From the NCBI GenBank assembly GCA_902801375.1, contig CADCIB010000005.1, positions 124,001 through 188,000 on the forward strand: 64,000 nucleotides of DNA, in the 5' to 3' direction. Positions 23,438 through 30,482 of this stretch are shown here, in pieces. Source of the stretch: an uncultured Prevotellaceae bacterium. GTDB lineage: Bacteria; Bacteroidota; Bacteroidia; Bacteroidales; Bacteroidaceae. Made by a program: the position numbers and the translations under genes. Within the stretch, counting starts at the first letter, position 1. Every line of letters starts with the position of its first letter. The notes beneath the pieces are model-generated. The model saw only the letters and a program-made list of their open reading frames with translations, was not told the DNA's origin and did not search any database.

Positions 23438-24457
23438 TCACTTCTCACCCTTATTATTTGCTGCCTCGAAGGCGCGGCGTGTGTAATAGCCACTTCCTAA
23501 CTTTTCCGAGAATTTCATGGCATTCATTTTCAGTCGTGCATAGGTTTCTGACGTCATCGCGGGCAGGATTTCCTTCAGTTCGCGTATAGAATGGATGGCA
23601 ATGCCGATGCCCTCTTTCAAGACGAAAGGAGCCATTGCAGCCTCCGCCCAGACGATGACGGGAATACCTGCCCTGAGATAGAAGGAGGTCTTATGCGGAT
23701 TGTTGATGAGGAGGTAGCGTCCCCACTCACCATCGCACTCGTCGAGAGAGCTGCCGTCCCATACGAGGCCGAAGTCAGCATTCACTTGTGCGACGAAATC
23801 GTCGGGTGGCAGGGAGCCATGATAGTGCAAATTGGGATTGTGGTTGGAGGCGTCGTCGAATCCTTTTCCATAGACATCGAGCGTCCATTGTCCCATCTCC
23901 TCGTCGAGATGGTAGAGGAACTCGTTGCGCCAGCGCGCCAGATTGCCGGCATAGACGACGCGGACTGGGGGAGTGGGGAGCGAGGAGCGAGGAGCGGAGA
24001 GCGGAGAGGGTTGAGAGGCTGTGAGGAAGTCGAAGATGTCGAGACAGAAGATGGGGTGCTGGAACCCATGTGCTATGAGATGATCCTGCATTTTCTGGTT
24101 GTGGACAATCAGGAAATCGGTATTTGACAACCGTCGGTTCTCTTGCTCAACCGTCAGCTTATGTCGTCTGAAGGCTCCAAGGTCATGTACGATTGTGACC
24201 ACCCTTGCCTTCTTGACGTGCGCGAGCTTACAGGCAACGGTGTAGAACTTCTTCATGGGGTATTGCAGGCAGAGGGTATCGCCTTTGTGGAGCGTTGTGA
24301 GTATTCTGCCTACGGCGGCAAGCCGGAAGAAGAATCGACCGATGGCTCCTCCGCTCTCGTTATGGGGTGTAAGATTGGTGTACCCCATCTCGTGGAAGAG
24401 GACGTCGATATCGTTCTTGGCCTTGTTGGGACTTTTTATCTGGATGAAATAATTCAT
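23438..24457 (-). CDS. Glycosyltransferase, possibly galactofuranosyltransferase
   Basis: A 339-residue cytoplasmic glycosyltransferase with two Rossmann halves; the second contains VRVVYAGNLARWRN, LDVYGKGFDD, HYHGSLPPDDFVAQVN and GLVWDG, a GT-B pattern. The N-terminal MNYFIQIKSPNKAKNDIDVL resembles transferases that act with UDP-galactofuranose, and UDP-galactopyranose mutase is two genes upstream in the same operon, so Galf is a reasonable donor, though not proven. I chose ATG 24457, 14 bases after the upstream stop; a start at 24493 would overlap it. Residues about 147-165 (QPSPLSAPRSSLPTPP) come from a GGAGCGA repeat and lie exactly at the junction between the two halves. Confidence 0.78.
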   Translation of the reverse strand: MNYFIQIKSPNKAKNDIDVLFHEMGYTNLTPHNESGGAIGRFFFRLAAVGRILTTLHKGDTLCLQYPMKKFYTVACKLAHVKKARVVTIVHDLGAFRRHKLTVEQENRRLSNTDFLIVHNQKMQDHLIAHGFQHPIFCLDIFDFLTASQPSPLSAPRSSLPTPPVRVVYAGNLARWRNEFLYHLDEEMGQWTLDVYGKGFDDASNHNPNLHYHGSLPPDDFVAQVNADFGLVWDGSSLDECDGEWGRYLLINNPHKTSFYLRAGIPVIVWAEAAMAPFVLKEGIGIAIHSIRELKEILPAMTSETYARLKMNAMKFSEKLGSGYYTRRAFEAANNKGEK

Positions 24458-24471
24458 AGGGTGGGTGAAAG

Positions 24472-26409
24472 TTAAGAGATGAGTTTTTTCCAAAGACGGT
24501 TAAACGCCGAACGGCGGTAGTCGTTGCGCACTTGCGGCAGCAGTTGCGTATAGCTTTGCTGGGTGTCGAATACGAGTGTGCCATGATAGTTAGGCTGCTT
24601 GACGGGGGTCATGTAGTCGCCGTATTGTGTGCGGAGCAGTTCATCGTAGCCTACGGGAGCGGGAATCTTCATGTCGTCGAAGTCAAGCCACACAGTATCG
24701 TCGAAGATATGCCGATCTAACAGGATATCGTCGCCACTGAACGAGAGTTCTGCGACCATGCGGCTTTGGTCGAAGGGATGAGCCCTGAGCCGGTCTTCCA
24801 TCTCGCGATAGATGGTTTGCCACCCCCGTTTCCTTACTGCGATGCGGCTTTTCAACTTACGGAATACCAATCCCAACCGCCCTGATGCCAAGATATGAGT
24901 ATTCTTTGCCTTCAAGAAGCGCAGGGTCTTGCGGGTGGAGCGTGCAAGCGCCTTTCGCTCTTCATCGTTGTCGGGAACGCCGTCGAGGACGAAGATGTCG
25001 ATGAAGATGCCCTGATTGAAAGGCAGGAAGCAGTCGGAAGGTCGGATGGCCGCCGTAGCGCTGTTGCGCAACTGGGCATGTCCGTGATGATAGTCGACAT
25101 CAGAATAGGCCGACTGGAGAAAGAACGGCGACGAGAACTCGTGGCCCAACTGCAGCAGTCGGTCGTAATCCTCGCGCGGCATGCAAACGTCGATGTCGTC
25201 GTCCCAAGGGATAAATCCCTTGTGGCGCACAGCACCAAGGAGCGTTCCGCCATCTGCCCATACGCGCAAATGATGTCGCTGGCAGACGTCGAGCAAGGCA
25301 CGCAGCAGTTCCTTTTCCTTTTCCCAAATGGCAGGGAGGGGAGGGGTCGGCGCAATGGAATTACGCTGCACACGACCGAAGGTCTTGATACTGGTGTACT
25401 TGCGCCAGAGGTTCAGTTTGCGGTGAGTGGGCACCCCATGCCGACGGATATAGTCGCGTGCGCCCTCCAGCATACGGTGGGCCACCTGTCCGTCGAGATA
25501 AGGATCGTAGTTTTGAATGACCCACTGGCGCTGTTGCTTCATGCTGTCTGTCGTCACCACTTCATCGTAGGCTTCGAGCAACTGGGTTGGGTCGTCGATG
25601 TTTTTCCAGTAAAGGTCCTTGGCCACTGCCCGCAGGGTGATGACGGGCTTGTCTAAGAGCAGGAACTCGTAGATGGTAGAAGAGGTGTCGCTGATCATCA
25701 GGTCGGCCATCAGCATGTATCGTGTCACGGAGTAGTCGTCTACCCAGTGGATATTGTCGTGCTCTTTTGCCAACTGCTTGTACTCGTCGATGTACTGCTG
25801 GGCGGCCAGTGGATGGAACTTGATGAGTACGAGGGCATCGCGCTCTTCGGCCAATTGAACCAGCGCCTCCTTCATGTAAGGCATTGAGGTGAGCGACGGC
25901 GAGAAGGTGGGCGCATACAAGACGATGCGCTTCTTGCCACTCTGCCTCAGCAACTGCTCGCGCTCTGGATCGAACGTGTGGAGATTGTGGAAGATCCAGT
26001 CTTGGCGTGGCCATCCCGTTTCCAGCACCTCGAAGTCTTTGTATTTCTTGGCCAGTTGCTCAAAGCCGCGTGTGAAAAACGGCCCCTGCGTGAAGTAGGT
26101 GTCAATGTAGCGTCGTATCACCCAATGGTCTTTCTTCTCTGCGGCATAGCCATGAAACACCTCTATCTTCACGCCAGGCAGATAATAGGGAACGATGTTG
26201 CCAGGAACGAAGATGGCTTCCGGGCGGAAGTCGTAGGTCTCTTGCATACTGTTGGTCCAGCTCACCTGGTCTTTGAGCGGGAAATCGGGAATGCGTTTCT
26301 TATGGACATACCACAAGACCTCGTGGCCACCTTCCCGACGAGCCTCCTCCTGCAAGGGCATGAGGATGTCGATGGCATATTTGTTTTCGCAGAACAGAAC
26401 GATTCGCAT
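24472..26409 (-). CDS. TagF-type glycerophosphotransferase fused to LicD-type phosphotransferase
   Basis: A 645-residue two-domain enzyme. Residues about 1-335 match the CDP-glycerol glycerophosphotransferase family (VFHGYAAEKKDHWVIRRYID, VLYAPTFSP, LIKFHPLAAQ, LMISDTSSTIYEFLLLDKPV). Residues about 360-600 match LicD (WADGGTLLGAVRHKGFIPWD, then DDIDVCMPREDYD, the metal-binding acidic cluster). TagF enzymes move glycerol-phosphate or similar from a CDP donor; LicD proteins transfer phosphocholine or another phospho-alcohol. The fusion implies two linked phosphodiester decorations on one glycan. A CTP-type nucleotidyltransferase two genes upstream could make one donor. The repeat-like linker IAPTPPLPAIWE lies between the domains. 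Confidence 0.88.
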   Translation of the reverse strand: MRIVLFCENKYAIDILMPLQEEARREGGHEVLWYVHKKRIPDFPLKDQVSWTNSMQETYDFRPEAIFVPGNIVPYYLPGVKIEVFHGYAAEKKDHWVIRRYIDTYFTQGPFFTRGFEQLAKKYKDFEVLETGWPRQDWIFHNLHTFDPEREQLLRQSGKKRIVLYAPTFSPSLTSMPYMKEALVQLAEERDALVLIKFHPLAAQQYIDEYKQLAKEHDNIHWVDDYSVTRYMLMADLMISDTSSTIYEFLLLDKPVITLRAVAKDLYWKNIDDPTQLLEAYDEVVTTDSMKQQRQWVIQNYDPYLDGQVAHRMLEGARDYIRRHGVPTHRKLNLWRKYTSIKTFGRVQRNSIAPTPPLPAIWEKEKELLRALLDVCQRHHLRVWADGGTLLGAVRHKGFIPWDDDIDVCMPREDYDRLLQLGHEFSSPFFLQSAYSDVDYHHGHAQLRNSATAAIRPSDCFLPFNQGIFIDIFVLDGVPDNDEERKALARSTRKTLRFLKAKNTHILASGRLGLVFRKLKSRIAVRKRGWQTIYREMEDRLRAHPFDQSRMVAELSFSGDDILLDRHIFDDTVWLDFDDMKIPAPVGYDELLRTQYGDYMTPVKQPNYHGTLVFDTQQSYTQLLPQVRNDYRRSAFNRLWKKLIS

Positions 26410-26454
26410 GATTGTGGGGATGTTTTTGAGGAGAGAGGAGAGAGGAGTGAGAGG

Positions 26455-27624
26455 TCAGACTTCCATCTGGAGTACTTTCTCCACGATGGGGGCCATATCG
26501 TAGTAGCGATATTCGGCGAGGCGCCCGCCAAAGATAACGTTCGGCTCACGTTCGGCCAAAGCCTTATACCTATTATATAACAGGCTGTTGCGCTCGTCGT
26601 TGACGGGGTAGTAGGGTTCCATACCAGGCTTCCACTCAGTGGCGTATTCTCGTGAAACGACCGTATGTGGGATGTCGTAGACCGCCTGTCCGAAGCATTC
26701 AAAGTGCTTGTGCTCGATGCTACGCGTGTAGGGCACTTCGGCCTCAGTATAGTTCACCACAGCATTACCCTGATGGTTGGGACAAGGCAATGTGGTGTGC
26801 TCGAATCTCACGGTGCGATATTCCAACGGCCCTAACTGGTAGTTGAAATACTCGTCGATGCAACCCGTAAACACAATCTTTCGACACACGATGTCGAGCT
26901 GCTGGCCGCTGACGTGGTAAGTCTGGGATGCAGCATCCCAGGTGCGACGACATTTCAAGAAATCAATATGGGTGAGCACGTCGGCCTGCTGAAGGAGCCC
27001 GTCGATGAGCAAGTTATAGCCACCGATGGGTATTCCTTGGTGGGCATCATTGAAATAATTATTGTCGAACACCAGCCTGACGGGCAGCCTGCGAATGATA
27101 AATGCCGGCAGCTCTGTGCACGGCCGCCCCCATTGTTTCTCCGTGTAGCCCTTGATGAGCCGCTCGTAGATGTCGCGCCCGATGAGCAGCAAGGCCTGCT
27201 CTTCCAGGTTGCGAGGCTCGCTGACACCCGCTTCGTGCATAGCCCTGATGGCGTCTTGCCGCTGTTCGTCGATCTTCCGCTGAGCCTCCTCAGGAGTGGT
27301 GACCCCCCACATCTGGTAGAAGGTGTTCATGTTGAACGGCAGGTTGTAAAGCTTGCCGCGATAGTTGGCCACAGGCGAGTTGGTATAGCGGTTGAAAGGC
27401 ACGATGCGATTGACAAATCGCCACACCTCACTATTGTTGGTATGGAAGATGTGGGCTCCATATTCATGCACATGAATGCCCCCTACCTCACGGCAATAGA
27501 CATTGCCCCCGACGTGTGCCCGGCGGTCGACCACCAGGCAACGGAGCCCCTTTTGTGCTGCCTGATAGGCAAAGGTAGCCCCGAAGAGGCCTGCGCCTGC
27601 TATGAGATAGTCGTAGTCTGCCAT
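26455..27624 (-). CDS. glf: UDP-galactopyranose mutase
   Basis: Flavoenzyme that converts UDP-galactopyranose to UDP-galactofuranose, the donor for Galf in surface glycans. The 389-residue protein starts with the FAD-binding LIAGAGLFGATFAYQAAQKG and has the family signatures YGAHIFHTNN, NLPFNMNTFYQMWGV, GYTEKQWG and the C-terminal YRYYDMAPIVEKVL. It is 1 base from the nucleotidyltransferase upstream and 45 bases from the TagF-LicD gene downstream. Confidence 0.96.
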   Translation of the reverse strand: MADYDYLIAGAGLFGATFAYQAAQKGLRCLVVDRRAHVGGNVYCREVGGIHVHEYGAHIFHTNNSEVWRFVNRIVPFNRYTNSPVANYRGKLYNLPFNMNTFYQMWGVTTPEEAQRKIDEQRQDAIRAMHEAGVSEPRNLEEQALLLIGRDIYERLIKGYTEKQWGRPCTELPAFIIRRLPVRLVFDNNYFNDAHQGIPIGGYNLLIDGLLQQADVLTHIDFLKCRRTWDAASQTYHVSGQQLDIVCRKIVFTGCIDEYFNYQLGPLEYRTVRFEHTTLPCPNHQGNAVVNYTEAEVPYTRSIEHKHFECFGQAVYDIPHTVVSREYATEWKPGMEPYYPVNDERNSLLYNRYKALAEREPNVIFGGRLAEYRYYDMAPIVEKVLQMEV

Positions 27625-27625
27625 T

Positions 27626-28387
27626 TCAGAAAAGCTCTTTCGGGATGAGTTTTTGCGCGTTTTGGAAGTCGTCCACCGTATCGAGCTCTATCGAGAAGTA
27701 TTCCGTGGTATCGACTACGCCAAAATGATGTCCCTGCGGGATGAGGCGCTCGAAGGCACGTTCGTAGAACACGTCGACCTGCTTCTCGCCGTTGATCATC
27801 AACTTCAGTTCCTGGAAGAGGGCCATCGAGTAGTCGGCCATGATTTTCTCGATGCCGATGCTCTCGCCGATAGCCTTTTCGATGGAGCAAGTCTTGCTGA
27901 GCTCTGTCACCTTGCCTTCCTCGTCGGTAATCACCTTGATTTCTTCTTCGCCCAGTTCGTGGCGGTTCAGGGCCAGCACGTTGCCTTCGGTCTGCAGCAC
28001 CTTTTCCACCACTTTCGGGTCGAACAGGATGTCGCTGTCCAAGAGCAGAAAGTCCATACCGCTGACGTAGGGTCGCGTCAGCCACAACGAGTAGATGTTG
28101 TTGGTCGTGGCGTAGTCGGGATTGTTCACGAAACACACCGTTGCCCTATCCTCCGAGGGAAGGAACGACACGGGCATGATGTCGTAATGGTCGGTCAGGA
28201 ACTCTCTGATCATCTCGCCCCGATAGCCGGTCACGACGACATAATCACGGATGCCTGCGGCCATCAAAGCATCGAAGGTGCGCTGCAAAAGGGTGCGGCC
28301 TCCCACTTCCAACAAACATTTCGGTCTCTCGTCGGTCAGCGGTCTTAACCTCGAGGCGACACCTGCCGCCAATATCACTGCGATCAT
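27626..28387 (-). CDS. LicC-like sugar/choline-phosphate nucleotidyltransferase
   Basis: A 253-residue nucleotidyltransferase that activates a small phosphate with an NTP. VILAAGVASRLRPLTDERPK at the N-terminus is the nucleotide loop, NNIYSLWLTRPY and LLLDSDILFDPKVV carry the metal-binding Asp residues, and the short size resembles CTP:phosphocholine or CTP:phosphoethanolamine cytidylyltransferases rather than longer sugar-1-phosphate enzymes. The neighbouring LicD domain would use such a CDP donor. The substrate is inferred, not seen. Confidence 0.82.
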   Translation of the reverse strand: MIAVILAAGVASRLRPLTDERPKCLLEVGGRTLLQRTFDALMAAGIRDYVVVTGYRGEMIREFLTDHYDIMPVSFLPSEDRATVCFVNNPDYATTNNIYSLWLTRPYVSGMDFLLLDSDILFDPKVVEKVLQTEGNVLALNRHELGEEEIKVITDEEGKVTELSKTCSIEKAIGESIGIEKIMADYSMALFQELKLMINGEKQVDVFYERAFERLIPQGHHFGVVDTTEYFSIELDTVDDFQNAQKLIPKELF

Positions 28388-28408
28388 TATTCTAAGGGTT
28401 TAATGGGG

Positions 28409-29455
28409 TTAATTCCCTTCACGAACTACTGAAAGAATGGTGTCGCAGACCGTGCGATTCTGCTCTCTGCGTCCCAAGGTGATGCGCATGTGCTCATTGA
28501 TGTCGGGTTCGTTCATGAACTTCACTTTGTAGTCTTGCGCCTTGAAAGCCTCTTGGAGAGCCGATTTCAGGCGGATGGGGTACTTGATGAGAATGAAGTT
28601 GGCCAGACTCTTATACACCTTGAAGCCCGGTAGCGGACCCAACTCACGGGTGTACATGTCGCGAGCCTCCTGCATCACACGGGCCACCTCGCGGTAGTGT
28701 TCGTCGCTCTTCAGGGCGGCGATGGCCACCTCCTCCGACAGACGGTCGTAGCCAAGATACATGTTGGCATAGCGGGCGAAGCGCTCCATCACCTCACCCT
28801 TGCCGATGAATCCGAAGCCCATGCGCAGGCCGGGCAGTCCGTAGAACTTGCTGAGCGTGCGACAGACGATGATGTTGGGATGGGTCTCCACCAAGTGGCG
28901 GATATACGAGGCATCGTTCGACACAAACGAGGCGTAGGCTTCATCCACGACGACGATGGTGCTCTGGGGAATGTCGGCCACGAGGCGCTCCATCTCGTCG
29001 GTTGTCAGGGCATTGCCCGTGGGGTTGTTGGGCGAAGCCACCAAGAGAATGGCTGGATTGTGCTCATTCACCATTGCCAGCAGGGCATCGAAGTCGTAGC
29101 GGTAGGTATTCCCCTCTTCATAGACAGGATATTGAATAGCCTCGCCATCCACCTCTGAAGCGATGCTGCTATAGTACCACCACGAGAACTTCGGGATGAG
29201 CATCTTCTTCGAATGACTCATTGTCAGGAAGTAGTGGGCGGCCTTTTTCAGCAAGTCCTCGGCTCCATAGCCTAAGAGCACCTGGCTCTCGGGGATGTCG
29301 TAAAGTTCGCTGAGGAAAACCGAAAAGATGCTTTTCTTCCCCTCGTCGTAGATACGTGTATAGAACGCCAACTTGCCGATGTCGAAGTTGCGGATGGTTT
29401 CCTTCACCAATTCCGACGGCTCAAAATTAAATTCGTTTCTGTCTAAGTAATTCAT
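28409..29455 (-). CDS. PLP-dependent enzyme of the HisC/CobD-like class
   Basis: A 348-residue fold-type I PLP enzyme. Signatures: VLLGYGAEDLLKKAAHYF, SPNNPTGNALT, VVVDEAYASF (the Asp that binds the pyridine nitrogen), and CRTLSKFYGLPGLRMGFG with the Schiff-base Lys. It resembles histidinol-phosphate aminotransferase, but no his genes are nearby. It stands first in a glycan operon, directly before a LicC-like nucleotidyltransferase. Related enzymes include amino-acid-phosphate decarboxylases, so making phosphoethanolamine from phosphoserine is an attractive role; plain transamination is the alternative. I chose ATG 29455; the frame extends slightly upstream only from a TTG. Confidence 0.75.
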   Translation of the reverse strand: MNYLDRNEFNFEPSELVKETIRNFDIGKLAFYTRIYDEGKKSIFSVFLSELYDIPESQVLLGYGAEDLLKKAAHYFLTMSHSKKMLIPKFSWWYYSSIASEVDGEAIQYPVYEEGNTYRYDFDALLAMVNEHNPAILLVASPNNPTGNALTTDEMERLVADIPQSTIVVVDEAYASFVSNDASYIRHLVETHPNIIVCRTLSKFYGLPGLRMGFGFIGKGEVMERFARYANMYLGYDRLSEEVAIAALKSDEHYREVARVMQEARDMYTRELGPLPGFKVYKSLANFILIKYPIRLKSALQEAFKAQDYKVKFMNEPDINEHMRITLGRREQNRTVCDTILSVVREGN

Positions 29456-29489
29456 AATGATATTTTGATTTTTCAACTTTTCTGATTTC

Positions 29490-29570
29490 CGAATCTTATA
29501 ATTCTCTAATTTTCTAATTCTTTAATTTTCTAATTCTCTAATTTTTTAATTTTCAAATTCTTCCTCACAA
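29490..29570. repeat. AT-rich tandem repeat (about 16-bp period)
   Basis: Repeats of TCTCTAATTTTCTAAT in the spacer between the PLP-enzyme gene and the DUF4294 gene. Its period differs from the 22-bp arrays. Confidence 0.7.
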
Positions 29571-30215
29571 TTGCCCTGCCTCCACCTGCAGAACGATTCG
29601 TTCGGTCAGTCGGTCCACGCCCTGCGCATCGTATTTCTTCATCAGCGAAGCACCGAATGCCCAGGCGAAGGCCTGCCAGATGCCGGCCTTGACAGGTCCC
29701 ATGAAGGCTTGGATGAGCTCATACGACGAACTGTCGCACTCGCGGTAGACCAGTTTGATGAGCAGTTTGCCCTGCGAATAGGTGAGTTTCTTCATCCGAG
29801 GCCCATATTCTTCCTTCAGGTTGGCCTCAACGCGCTTCATGTGCTCCTTGCGGGCTTTCTCGTTGGGCAGCGTTTCCAGATAAGCGCCCGTCTCTACGAT
29901 GATCTTGTTCACCTCCTTGGCGATGGGGAGCACCTTCTTCACGTTGTAGACCAAGCGGTTGTAGGCCTGGCGCTGCTTCTCGTTCTTGAACACGGGCTCT
30001 TCCGACACGTAGATGTTGTTGAGCTCCACATACTGGATGCTGTCGCCCTCGTAGAGCGTCTTGCTCACCTTCACCATAGGCACAAACGTAGGGTTGTCCA
30101 TGTCCACCTTCATGTCTTCAGGCTTCACATGGCCACGCTTATTGCCCTGTGCCACTGCCACAGCGGCCACAAACAGACAGGCCGCCAGCAGGATGCTACG
30201 TGCGTACTTTAACAT
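29565..30215 (-). CDS. DUF4294 family exported protein
   Basis: A 216-residue protein with a signal peptide (YARSILLAACLFVAAVAVAQ). The body has VELNNIYVSEEPVFKNEKQR, YNRLVYNVKKVLPIAKEVNK and KLIKLVYRECDSSSYELIQAFM-type segments that I match to DUF4294, a Bacteroidetes family of unknown role. The ATG at 30215 is chosen because it starts the signal peptide; starts upstream lie before the promoter box. The predicted leader is only about 4 bases. It has its own promoter and so is not part of the cobalamin operon, which ends upstream of it. Confidence 0.82.
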   Translation of the reverse strand: MLKYARSILLAACLFVAAVAVAQGNKRGHVKPEDMKVDMDNPTFVPMVKVSKTLYEGDSIQYVELNNIYVSEEPVFKNEKQRQAYNRLVYNVKKVLPIAKEVNKIIVETGAYLETLPNEKARKEHMKRVEANLKEEYGPRMKKLTYSQGKLLIKLVYRECDSSSYELIQAFMGPVKAGIWQAFAWAFGASLMKKYDAQGVDRLTERIVLQVEAGQL

Positions 30216-30224
30216 ATTCGTTTG

Positions 30225-30232
30225 CAAATTTA
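30225..30232 (-). promoter_or_regulatory. Promoter -7 box for the DUF4294 gene
   Basis: TAAATTTG followed by CAAAC on the minus strand; exact TAnnTTTG match 9 bases from the chosen start codon. Confidence 0.6.
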
Positions 30233-30335
30233 CCTCTTTTTCCCCTTTATCCCATGCAAACGCGCCCACATTTATAAATAATTATCATTTTCCATCCCTG
30301 TTATCATATATTGTGTCTATCAAGGGGGGGCGTGA

Positions 30336-30445
30336 CATTCAATAGCTAAGAGGCTTTCATCCAATATCTAAGAGCGCGCCAACTGATATCTCTAAGTGAA
30401 TCAAACGATATCTCTATTCGCGCCAACTGATGTCTCTGAGCTTCA
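30336..30445. repeat. 22-bp tandem array, family H (degenerate)
   Basis: Five diverged units whose anchor (AT)ATCT lies at 30342, 30364, 30386, 30408 and 30430, exactly 22 bases apart. Consensus is close to CCAACGATATCTCTAAG; units 3 and 5 share GCCAACTGATRTCTCT. It fills the space between the end of the cobalamin operon and the DUF4294 promoter. Confidence 0.75.
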
Positions 30446-30455
30446 CGGAAGGCAG

Positions 30456-30482
30456 CAACGGACGTTCTAATCACGTCCGTTG
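30456..30482 (-). terminator. Hairpin over the stop codon of the cobalamin operon
   Basis: CAACGGACG and CGTCCGTTG are perfect 9-bp arms around 9 bases, spanning the last codons and the stop at 30467-30469. There is no U-tract, so this is a weak terminator call. Confidence 0.4.

Noticed and set aside
28409-29455. Histidine biosynthesis aminotransferase (hisC) as a firm call
   Set aside because: The fold fits, but no his genes are near and the gene starts a glycan operon, so I kept a class-level call.
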